From: an uncultured Micrococcales bacterium
Lineage (GTDB): Bacteria; Actinomycetota; Actinomycetes; Actinomycetales; Microbacteriaceae
Assembly (NCBI GenBank): GCA_903834635.1
Contig: CAILJO010000079.1
Coordinates: 1-44,524 of the forward strand
Length of the DNA stretch: 44,524 nt
Reading direction: 5' to 3'
Part shown: positions 24,522-31,865 of the stretch, one piece after another
How positions within the stretch are numbered: the stretch's first letter is position 1
Layout of the letters: every line of letters begins with the position of its first letter
Position numbers and translations under genes: made by a program
Notes under the pieces: model-generated
Told to the model about the DNA's origin: nothing
The model's database searches: none
What the model saw: only the letters and a program-made list of their open reading frames with translations

Positions 24522-27110
24522 ATGCTTCGCACGCTCAACAAAATAGTTTCTACCGTAGTTGCAGTTCTTCTGGCTTCGGTGGGTTTTGTTGCGCTTGACG
24601 TGCCTCAGCGGGCCGACGCAGCTCTAAAGGGTCGCATGTTTGACCCGGGGCTAATCATCTCTGACAGCGTGTTTTATGACTTCGGAACCATGACGGTCGA
24701 TGACATTCAAAGCTTCTTGAACAGCAAGGTCGATGTCTGCAACGATGCCGATGGCGGCCCGCGATGCATCAAAGATTTTGTCATCGACACCCCGGCAACC
24801 AAAGGGTCAGATGGGCGCTGCACCCCAGTACCTTCCCTTAAAGCTCAGACCGCGGCGATGATCATTTATAACGTTGCGCAAGCCTGTCACATCAATCCGA
24901 GAGTTTTGTTGGTCACCCTGCAAAAGGAACAAGGCTTGATCGAGGCTCACAACCCGAATCAACGCATGTATGACTATGCGCTAGGCATGAACTGCCCTGA
25001 CACTCTTCAAGGCTGCAGCAAGTCGGCGGCCGGATTCTTTTATCAGCTGTACAACGGTGCCGGTCAGCTGCAGTGGTACGGAGACCCAAGAGGTTCGTTT
25101 ACTTATCTAAAAGTTGGCACAAACATCAGCAGACGCTTTCAAGATCCTCAGATCGAAAAGAGACTAGGAAAAGATTGCGGTCAAAAGACATTTCAACTGA
25201 AGAGCCAAGCTACGGCAGCGCTCTATTACTACACGCCTTACACCCCTAACGATGCTGCACTCGCCAATCTTTACGGTTCGGGCGATGCGTGCAGCGCCTA
25301 TGGCAACAGAAACTTTTGGCGTTTATACACGACGTGGTTCGGAAGCACGGTCGGTGGCGGATTCCTCCTCAAGAGCGATGCTTCGGCCACATACCTAATC
25401 GTTGATTCAGTTAAGTATCAAATCGATGACGACAGCCTTATCGATGGGCTCAAGCCTCTAGGGCCGCTCGGCACGGTTTCGCAGGCATACCTTGACTCAT
25501 TCAAAGACGCCGGCACTCTAACACCGCTGGTTCGAAATGCAGCTGGGCAGCTCTTCTTGGTCGCCGGTGGTGCCAAATATTCGATCGCGGATTGCAATAC
25601 TGCGTTCGAGATGGGTTTGGATTGTGCTAAGGCCGTGACCCTCACCGTCTCGCAGCTGAATGCTTTGAAAAATGCTGGTGTCACCACAACCTACGTGGCC
25701 GGAACTGGCGCTGACCGCTACCTAATTGACAACGGCGAGATTCACGAAATTCTGGATTCACCTTCAATTGCGGCGGCCAACATTACTCTTCCACCGCTCA
25801 GCCGGGCAAAGGTTAGTGCATTCAAATATCTTCCGTTCGGCAACCCGATCGCCTCAGATGGCTCTATGTTCATTGATAGAAGCAGCAACCAAGAAGGTAT
25901 CTACCTAACCGGTCAGTTCTATCGCCTCGACCCAGCGGTAGCCAAAGAAATTGATTTCACAAAGTGGTTTACTCCTAGCGCTGGTTCGCTGTCTCCACAA
26001 GGTTTGAGCGCGGTCGAGACCGGCGCAACAATTGAGCCTTTCTTGACGGACTCAAACTCAAACCGCTGGCTGCTGTCTTCGACCGGAAAACGAAAAATAA
26101 ACACCTCGGCCCCTCTGATTACAGGTGTGCCAAAGGTCGATGCTCAACTTTTGGCAAGAATTCCAACCACTGATACCGAAATCGGTGCTCCGGCATTTGT
26201 TAGCACAGCGGCCCAAAAAGGCACATTCTTTGTTTCGAACGGTGTCGCCCGACCGATCTATTCGGCCGCCGACCAAGAGGCAATTGCGCCGTTGGCTCAC
26301 CAGTCCGGAGTGATTTTCCTAGTTCCTTCGGCCTTCGCTCAGCTAAAACTAGGCACCACCATGCTTGCGCCAAACACTTTTGTTAGGTCCAAGTCATCTA
26401 ACGCCTTCTATTTGGTGAACGATTTCAACTCCCTTATTGAAATGCCAGACCTAGCAGCTGTGAAGTCCCTCGGTTTCGATGCAACTCGAAAAGTTGATTT
26501 GAAGGTTTTCACCGGTTACGACACCAAGCGTTCGTTCACTGGAGTCAAGTTTGTTTGCCAGGGTGACACCTATGTAGCCTCTGCTGGGCAAGCGATCATC
26601 GTTGACCCGTCGGCCGTGGCGCACCTGCCAGGCAAGTCTGTGCGTTTCAGCGACGACTTCTGCTACAACCTCGACGTTTCGACCGAAACTCTTGGGCGAT
26701 TCATTCACGTGCCGTCAACCAAGTCTTACTACTTGATTGAGTCAGGCAAGAAGCGCAAGATTGCCAACTACTCGGCTTACCTCAAGCTGCTTGGCGACCA
26801 AATTCCTGCGGTCGACATCGAAGCCTCACTCGCAGCCCGTTTTGCCAATGGCGCGCCCGCACCGACCAAGATGCCTTCGGCCAAAGCAACCCCTTCTTCT
26901 CCTGTGGTCGGTCAAACTAGCCCATCGACACCAAAAGCCCCAACCCCGCCCAAGGCAACAACGACGAAATACACCGTCAAGGCCGGAGACTCACTCACTG
27001 CCATCGCAGCCAAATACGGAGTGACCGTTCAGAGTTTGATGGCGGCCAATTCGATCACCAACGCCAACAGCGTTCAGATTGGTCAAGTTCTGACCATTCC
27101 AAAGTCCTAG
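24522..27110 (+). CDS. Large secreted LysM protein with tandem repeats and a putative hydrolase-like N-domain
   Basis: 862 residues. The signal peptide is cleaved near ADA-AL (33/34). Residues about 40-275 form a cysteine-containing globular domain with LLVTLQKEQGLIE and DYALGMNCPD, reminiscent of lysozyme-like/transglycosylase folds in which a Glu is catalytic (weak inference). Residues about 280-790 hold roughly seven to nine divergent repeats built around YLVxxGxKxxI-like strands (YLIVDSVKYQI, FLVAGGAKYSI, YLIDNGEIHEI, RWLLSSTGKRKI, FYLVNDFNSLIEM, YYLIESGKKRKI). A Pro/Thr-rich linker and a LysM domain (817-862, YTVKAGDSLTAIAAKYGV) end it, binding peptidoglycan. It is likely a wall-associated hydrolase or adhesin-like scaffold. 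Confidence 0.85.
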   Translation: MLRTLNKIVSTVVAVLLASVGFVALDVPQRADAALKGRMFDPGLIISDSVFYDFGTMTVDDIQSFLNSKVDVCNDADGGPRCIKDFVIDTPATKGSDGRCTPVPSLKAQTAAMIIYNVAQACHINPRVLLVTLQKEQGLIEAHNPNQRMYDYALGMNCPDTLQGCSKSAAGFFYQLYNGAGQLQWYGDPRGSFTYLKVGTNISRRFQDPQIEKRLGKDCGQKTFQLKSQATAALYYYTPYTPNDAALANLYGSGDACSAYGNRNFWRLYTTWFGSTVGGGFLLKSDASATYLIVDSVKYQIDDDSLIDGLKPLGPLGTVSQAYLDSFKDAGTLTPLVRNAAGQLFLVAGGAKYSIADCNTAFEMGLDCAKAVTLTVSQLNALKNAGVTTTYVAGTGADRYLIDNGEIHEILDSPSIAAANITLPPLSRAKVSAFKYLPFGNPIASDGSMFIDRSSNQEGIYLTGQFYRLDPAVAKEIDFTKWFTPSAGSLSPQGLSAVETGATIEPFLTDSNSNRWLLSSTGKRKINTSAPLITGVPKVDAQLLARIPTTDTEIGAPAFVSTAAQKGTFFVSNGVARPIYSAADQEAIAPLAHQSGVIFLVPSAFAQLKLGTTMLAPNTFVRSKSSNAFYLVNDFNSLIEMPDLAAVKSLGFDATRKVDLKVFTGYDTKRSFTGVKFVCQGDTYVASAGQAIIVDPSAVAHLPGKSVRFSDDFCYNLDVSTETLGRFIHVPSTKSYYLIESGKKRKIANYSAYLKLLGDQIPAVDIEASLAARFANGAPAPTKMPSAKATPSSPVVGQTSPSTPKAPTPPKATTTKYTVKAGDSLTAIAAKYGVTVQSLMAANSITNANSVQIGQVLTIPKS

Positions 27111-27113
27111 ACT
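27108..27113 (+). promoter_or_regulatory. Putative -10 element (TAGACT) for the nucleotidyltransferase
   Basis: TAGACT overlaps the stop codon of the LysM gene and lies 7 nt before ATG 27121, with no ribosome-binding site. It may start a leaderless transcript. Confidence 0.35.
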
Positions 27114-27120
27114 TGTGGCT

Positions 27121-27813
27121 ATGTCGAAACAGGTTGTGATTCTTGCCGCGGGAATGGGCACTCGCCTTGCGCGACCGCTGCCCAAGCCGCTCACCGAACT
27201 TCGCGACGGTCGCTCAATCATGCAGCAGCAAATGGACAATCTCGTGTCGGCCTTCGGCAGCGACCACCGCGTGATGATCGTTGTCGGTTACAAACTCGAG
27301 GCAATCATCGAGCGTTTTCCTGAGGCAACGTTTGTCTACAACGAGTTTTATGATCAGACCAACACATCGAAAAGTCTGTTAAAGGCACTGCGCGCTTCGG
27401 GCGACGGGGGAGTTCTCTGGCTGAACGGCGACGTCGTTTTTGACCACCAGGTTCTAGTTCGCGTGACCAAGCACATTGAGGCAGAAGAGTCTTTCGTTGT
27501 GGTGAACACATCCAAGGTCGCCGAAGAAGAAGTCAAATACACCCTTGACGCAGAAGGTTTTGTCGATGAGCTTTCTAAGCAGGTAGTTGGCGGACTCGGT
27601 GAAGCTGTTGGAATCAACTTTGTAGGCGCATCCGATAAGGCAACTCTGATTAAACGCCTTCAAGAGGTCGGCGAACAGGATTATTTTGAGCGAGCCATCG
27701 AGCTTGCCATCGAGTTAGACGCGCTCAAGTTTCGCGCTGTCGATATCAGCGATCTTTTTGCTGTTGAGGTTGATTTCGCCGAAGACCTCGACCGAGCAAA
27801 CGAACACGTTTAG
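27121..27813 (+). CDS. Nucleotidyltransferase (LicC/sugar-1-phosphate type)
   Basis: A 230-residue NTP transferase with the signature ILAAGMGTRLARPLPKPLTEL and metal-binding LNGDVVFD. It resembles LicC-like and related cytidylyl/thymidylyl transferases that activate phosphocholine or a sugar phosphate. Beside a TagB-like transferase it might supply a CDP- or NDP-activated building block (inference; classical TagD has a different fold). I chose ATG 27121 over GTG 27115. Its last 68 bases overlap the convergent ligase gene. Confidence 0.85.
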   Translation: MSKQVVILAAGMGTRLARPLPKPLTELRDGRSIMQQQMDNLVSAFGSDHRVMIVVGYKLEAIIERFPEATFVYNEFYDQTNTSKSLLKALRASGDGGVLWLNGDVVFDHQVLVRVTKHIEAEESFVVVNTSKVAEEEVKYTLDAEGFVDELSKQVVGGLGEAVGINFVGASDKATLIKRLQEVGEQDYFERAIELAIELDALKFRAVDISDLFAVEVDFAEDLDRANEHV

Positions 27814-29131
27814 GCGAGGTTCCCAGCGGCTCGAGCAGTTCATTTGGCTCGTTTACCTTGATGGCGAAGAGCATAAACAACACCCAACCGAACTCAAGGA
27901 GCATTCGGCTTTCGGTGAAGTTTTGAACGATTATGCCCATGAACACCAAGATTGGCCAAAGGTATAACGCGCTGGTGTGACGAACGGCAAGCTGCCAAAG
28001 TTTGATAAACGTAATCACAATCACGGTTATAAATGCGATCAGCGCAAAGATTCCTGACTGCAACCACATGTCTAGGAAAGCATTGTGAGCCTGATAATAG
28101 GGCACGTGGTTGATCACAACTAGGCCTTCATAGGGCTTGATTCCAGGCAACCAGTAGCTCAACCAACCAAAACCTTGAAGTGGCCGTTCTGGAATTAAGC
28201 CAAGAACCTTTCGCCAAATCATGGTGCGTCCGGTCATGTCTGGCGATTTGCCCACCAAGGCAAAAACTTCGGCTCTAAACGAAAGCACGAAGAACCCGAT
28301 AACCCCTGCCACAGACCAGGCCACCCGATAATAACGGTGGCGAGTTGAGTGATCTTTTCCTTCCGCGGCGATTGAGACAATGGCGGCGACTACCACTGCG
28401 GCGATAGCAAACGATATTCCGGCGGACTTGGCAAGAGCTATACAGATCGCGCTAGCCACCATGCTCCAAACGCTCAGAACTCGACTGGTTCCAACGATGG
28501 CAAACTCGACGGCGAACAAGATAAGGCCCACCATCGCAACATAAGCAAGCAAGTTGGCGTTTCCCATAATGCCTTGAATTCGTTCACCGTTGAACAGGTT
28601 TCCCTGCGTCCAATAAAACGCGCGGCTCGGGGGAATGTCTCCGGTGAAGTTCTTGAACACCGGAAGAATCGGTGCACGAACAATCGCGGCGGCCACGAAC
28701 TCAAAGAGCAACGATGCACCGAGCACGAAACGAATGGTGTTTGCAAACACGCGCAAAATGTGACGCCAGTCAAAAGCGTGTGCCAACCAAAGACTGAAAC
28801 TGGCCGTGATTACGCTAACCATCCAAGCGCCAAAACTAATCAGCGAATAGTTAGACAACGCGCTGCTGAGAAGCATGAATCCGAAGAGCACATAGAGGTA
28901 CCAAGGAATCAACTTGAGCGTGCTGCCTGGTTTTGACCGAATCAACATCACCCACACGGCAATGCTGAAGACCAGTGTCCAAACCCCAAAGCCAACCCAG
29001 CCGACCAAATAGCGAATCGTGTCTCCAGAAACCACCCCGAAGGCGGCAAAATAGGCGATCCACGTCTTGCTTCGGTAAGCCCAACTTCGCGTGTCATAGA
29101 CAACGCGTATCGGTTGGGTGATCGGCTCCAA
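27746..29131 (-). CDS. O-antigen ligase/polymerase-like membrane protein (Wzy_C)
   Basis: A 461-residue protein with about ten to twelve hydrophobic segments and a larger loop containing GRTMIWRKVLGLIPERPLQGFGW and the conserved AHNAFLDMWLQSG, hallmarks of O-antigen ligase/WaaL-Wzy proteins. Such proteins polymerise or transfer lipid-linked glycans at the outer face of the membrane. The C-terminal 30 residues are basic (RGLRRNQPQQQKDR). It starts with TTG 29131 behind AAAGGGG. It is convergent with the nucleotidyltransferase and overlaps it by 68 bases, with no terminator visible. Confidence 0.87.
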   Translation of the reverse strand: MEPITQPIRVVYDTRSWAYRSKTWIAYFAAFGVVSGDTIRYLVGWVGFGVWTLVFSIAVWVMLIRSKPGSTLKLIPWYLYVLFGFMLLSSALSNYSLISFGAWMVSVITASFSLWLAHAFDWRHILRVFANTIRFVLGASLLFEFVAAAIVRAPILPVFKNFTGDIPPSRAFYWTQGNLFNGERIQGIMGNANLLAYVAMVGLILFAVEFAIVGTSRVLSVWSMVASAICIALAKSAGISFAIAAVVVAAIVSIAAEGKDHSTRHRYYRVAWSVAGVIGFFVLSFRAEVFALVGKSPDMTGRTMIWRKVLGLIPERPLQGFGWLSYWLPGIKPYEGLVVINHVPYYQAHNAFLDMWLQSGIFALIAFITVIVITFIKLWQLAVRHTSALYLWPILVFMGIIVQNFTESRMLLEFGWVLFMLFAIKVNEPNELLEPLGTSPKRVRLLGRGLRRNQPQQQKDR

Positions 29132-29157
29132 AGTTCCCCTTTGTTTAGGTCAGTTTA

Positions 29158-29178
29158 TTCTCGATTAGCGTTCGAGAA
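29158..29178. promoter_or_regulatory. Perfect 7-7-7 inverted repeat between divergent genes
   Basis: TTCTCGA (29158-29164) and TCGAGAA (29172-29178) are exact reverse complements around a 7-nt spacer, in the divergent promoter region between the ligase-like gene and manA. It could be an operator controlling both (inference). Confidence 0.4.
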
Positions 29179-29243
29179 ACCACAAATCTTCACGCGTGCC
29201 AACACCACTAGAAACTAGGCTAGAAGCGAGAGGGGTTCACGGC

Positions 29244-30413
29244 TTGATCAGCAAACTCAAAAACGACTCCAGAGATTATGACTGGGGTTCGGTCAGCCTA
29301 CTCTCTGACGTTCTCGGCTTTGAGGCAACCGGCGCTCCTATGGCTGAGGTCTGGTTCGGCACGCATCCTGGTTCACCTGCCAAACTTGCCGACGACCAAG
29401 ACGTCACGTTGTACAAGGCTTTAGGGCGCCATCTCGATTTCATGATCAAGTTTTTGGCTGCCGATTTTCCGCTGTCGATTCAAGTGCACCCCAACGAGGT
29501 TCAGGCCTATGCCGGTTTTCTAGCCGAAGATGCCGCCGGCGTTGCCATTGATCACCCGGGCAGAAACTTCAAAGATCAATCAGCAAAACGCGAAGCAATT
29601 GTGGCCGTCACCGAATTCGATCTTTTGGCTGGCCTGCGTCCGCTCGAAAAGATTCACAGTGCAATGATCGAGCTTGCCGGCCAAGTTAGTGAAGGGCCAT
29701 CGTCTTTGCTTCAACGCTATGCGGCGTTGGCAATCTCGGCTGACGGGCATCGCGCCTTGATCGGTGACATCCTTGCCGGTGAACACTCAAGCTCAATGCA
29801 GCTCGAGCTCTTGCAAGAGATTGCAACTTTGTCGCAAACGCGCGCTGCCAGTGAACTTATCGACTATCCACTTCTCGCGTTGATGACCAAAAAGTTTGGA
29901 GCCGACCGGGGGCTTTTGCTTGCCTTGACGATGCGTCGATTCACCATCGCTCCGGGCAGCGCAGTTTTTGTCGAAACCGGTGTTCCGCACTGTTATCTCA
30001 GCGGTCTGGGAGTCGAGATTCTGAGCTCGTCTGACAATGTTTTGCGAGGAGGGCTAACCAGCAAACACGTTTCGGCCCCCGATTTTATGGCGATGCTAGA
30101 CATTGCCGCATCGCTCAAGACTGCGCCTCAACAACCGACCCAAATAGTGAATGGGCTTTCTAGATTCAACTTCGGGCCAATCGAGTTTGCGCTGCACAAG
30201 ATCGCTGTCAGCGGAGCAAACATGCTGATCGACTTTGGGTTGCCGGGGGAGTCAATACTCGTTTGCACCAGCGGCGAACTAGCGATTTCGAACAGCCTCG
30301 AAGAGCGAGTGGTGATTCGTCGCGGTGAAGCCGCGTTTCTTTCGGCCGACGCCAAGTTCTACTCGATAGCGGGCAGCGGTGAGGGCTACCTCGCAAGCTC
30401 GCTTAGCTCTTAG
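29244..30413 (+). CDS. manA: Mannose-6-phosphate isomerase, class I
   Basis: A 389-residue type I phosphomannose isomerase interconverting fructose-6-P and mannose-6-P, feeding GDP-mannose for surface glycans. The N-terminal NDSRDYDWGS, the zinc-ligand block IQVHPNEVQAYAGF, and the later VFVETGVPHCYLSGLGVEILSSSDNVLRGGLTSKHV (zinc His and active-site Arg) are visible; the last block is split by conserved glycines. The frame runs from GTG 29196, but TTG 29244 has GAGAGGGG 8 nt upstream and gives a standard ManA N-terminus, so I prefer it; 29196 is the alternative. The 3' end overlaps the convergent galE by 11 bases. Confidence 0.9.
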   Translation: MISKLKNDSRDYDWGSVSLLSDVLGFEATGAPMAEVWFGTHPGSPAKLADDQDVTLYKALGRHLDFMIKFLAADFPLSIQVHPNEVQAYAGFLAEDAAGVAIDHPGRNFKDQSAKREAIVAVTEFDLLAGLRPLEKIHSAMIELAGQVSEGPSSLLQRYAALAISADGHRALIGDILAGEHSSSMQLELLQEIATLSQTRAASELIDYPLLALMTKKFGADRGLLLALTMRRFTIAPGSAVFVETGVPHCYLSGLGVEILSSSDNVLRGGLTSKHVSAPDFMAMLDIAASLKTAPQQPTQIVNGLSRFNFGPIEFALHKIAVSGANMLIDFGLPGESILVCTSGELAISNSLEERVVIRRGEAAFLSADAKFYSIAGSGEGYLASSLSS

Positions 30414-31365
30414 TTGCGTTCCAAGCGCTTTCGATGATTTCGGTCAGGCCTTGTTTGGCCTGCCACCCAAGTTCGTTTTTGATGCGGCTTACGTCTGCTG
30501 CGAGTGCAGGCGGGTCTCCCGCGCGTCGCGGCTGAAGGTCCAGATCGAAGTCGAGACCACTGACGCGTCTAACCTCTTCAACAACTTCGAGAACGCTCGA
30601 ACCGGTGCCTGTGCCCACATTAAAGGTGTCGAACTTTCGATTGTCGTGCTCAAGGTAGTCGAGGGCAGCCAGGTGAGCATCGGCTAGATCGTGAACGTGA
30701 ACATAGTCACGAATGCATGTTCCGTCTGCGGTGTCATAGTCGGTGCCGAAGACCACCGGCGGCCTGCCGCTGCGAATGGCTGCAAACGCAATCGGAATCA
30801 GGTTGGCCACAGCAGTGTCGGCAAGGTCAGCCCATCCAGCACCAGCAACATTGAAATACCTAAGGTTCACAACACGAAGCCCCCAAGCCTTGGCCGAGGC
30901 TCGAGCCAACCACTCGCCGATCAGCTTGGTTTCGCCATATGGGTTGATGGGCTTGCAGTCGTAATCCTCGTCAACCTGACCGATTTGCGGCATTCCATAG
31001 GTTGCGGCGCTTGATGAGAAAACAAAACGGGTGACCTTCTCGGCTTTCATCGCTTCAAGCAGGTTCACCAGACCGCCGACATTCTGTTGGTAGTACCACT
31101 CCGGCAGCTCGACCGATTCGGCGACTTTTTTGCGGGCGGCTAGGTGAATAACAGAGGTAACCTCATGTGCACGGATGACCGCGCGCAACTGCTCAACGGC
31201 ATCGGCGGCGGCTAGGTCAATGTGGGCAGAGACCTGTCCTTCGAGGCGGTCGGGCAGCCCCGTGCTGAGGTCGTCGGCGATTACGACTCGGTCGCCGCGC
31301 TCAGAAATCAGTCGGGCAACGTGCGATCCGATGTAGCCGGCACCGCCGGTAACGAGAACAGTCAT
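30403..31365 (-). CDS. galE: UDP-glucose 4-epimerase
   Basis: A 320-residue extended SDR enzyme. NAD-binding VTGGAGYIGSH (5-15), catalytic Ser near 118-120 (SSSAATYG) and Tyr143-x3-Lys147 (NPYGETKLIGEW) are all present. It interconverts UDP-glucose and UDP-galactose in the cytoplasm, supplying galactose for surface glycans made by the neighbouring genes. It begins at ATG 31365 with TATCCT 7 nt upstream and no ribosome-binding site. It is convergent with manA. Confidence 0.95.
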   Translation of the reverse strand: MTVLVTGGAGYIGSHVARLISERGDRVVIADDLSTGLPDRLEGQVSAHIDLAAADAVEQLRAVIRAHEVTSVIHLAARKKVAESVELPEWYYQQNVGGLVNLLEAMKAEKVTRFVFSSSAATYGMPQIGQVDEDYDCKPINPYGETKLIGEWLARASAKAWGLRVVNLRYFNVAGAGWADLADTAVANLIPIAFAAIRSGRPPVVFGTDYDTADGTCIRDYVHVHDLADAHLAALDYLEHDNRKFDTFNVGTGTGSSVLEVVEEVRRVSGLDFDLDLQPRRAGDPPALAADVSRIKNELGWQAKQGLTEIIESAWNATKS

Positions 31366-31372
31366 ATTGCTA

Positions 31373-31378
31373 AGGATA
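31373..31378 (-). promoter_or_regulatory. Putative -10 element (TATCCT) for galE
   Basis: On the minus strand TATCCT lies 7 nt before the galE ATG at 31365 without any Shine-Dalgarno sequence, the same layout as birA and ahcY. Confidence 0.4.
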
Positions 31379-31450
31379 GCGAAGGGCTGGCATTTGATTC
31401 TTGCTCAAAATAAAGCCTCAACTTTGCGTTGAAACTTGCAAAACTCGGAC

Positions 31451-31485
31451 TTGACACGAAGTGAATAACATCGGTGTAATTACAC
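31451..31485 (+). promoter_or_regulatory. whiB promoter with overlapping palindrome
   Basis: TTGACA (31451-31456) and TGTAAT (31475-31480), 18 bp apart, form a strong housekeeping promoter. The perfect 12-bp palindrome GTGTAATTACAC (31474-31485) covers the -10 box, so a dimeric regulator bound there would block RNA polymerase. The expected start is about 50 nt before the whiB ATG. Confidence 0.6.
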
Positions 31486-31542
31486 GAAGGAAAGTATTCG
31501 CACGGTGTTGTGTTCCACACGGCACCAGTAAGGAAATAAAAC

Positions 31543-31845
31543 ATGGATTCCAGAAGCGTGCCGGACAACTGGTTTGTCGACATTCTCAAGCTTGGCGTCT
31601 CGGGGGCTTACTCGAATGGCGAAGACGATCCACTTTCTTGGCAGGCTGATGCCCTTTGCTCACAGACTGACCCAGAGGCTTTCTTTCCTGAAAAGGGCGG
31701 TTCAACTCGCGATGCCAAGCGCATCTGTGCAGGTTGCGACGTCAAGCAGCAATGCCTTGAATACGCATTGGCTAACGACGAACGCTTCGGCATCTGGGGT
31801 GGTCTCTCTGAGCGTGAGCGCCGCAAGCTAAAGAAGCGCGCCTAA
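31543..31845 (+). CDS. WhiB-family iron-sulfur transcription factor (WhiB2/WhmD-like)
   Basis: A 100-residue Wbl protein. Four cysteines (Cys39, Cys62, Cys65, Cys71) should hold a [4Fe-4S] cluster. GIWGG (83-87) and the basic tail RERRKLKKRA form the DNA/sigma-contact region. Sequence details (CSQTDPEAFFPEKGGSTRDAK) and the neighbourhood match WhiB2/WhmD, which controls septation and cell division in mycobacteria and streptomycetes (family knowledge). AAGGA precedes the ATG. Twenty bases separate it from the glycosyltransferase gene downstream. Confidence 0.95.
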   Translation: MDSRSVPDNWFVDILKLGVSGAYSNGEDDPLSWQADALCSQTDPEAFFPEKGGSTRDAKRICAGCDVKQQCLEYALANDERFGIWGGLSERERRKLKKRA

Positions 31846-31865
31846 GCCAAGGGGCTCGGCCCAAA

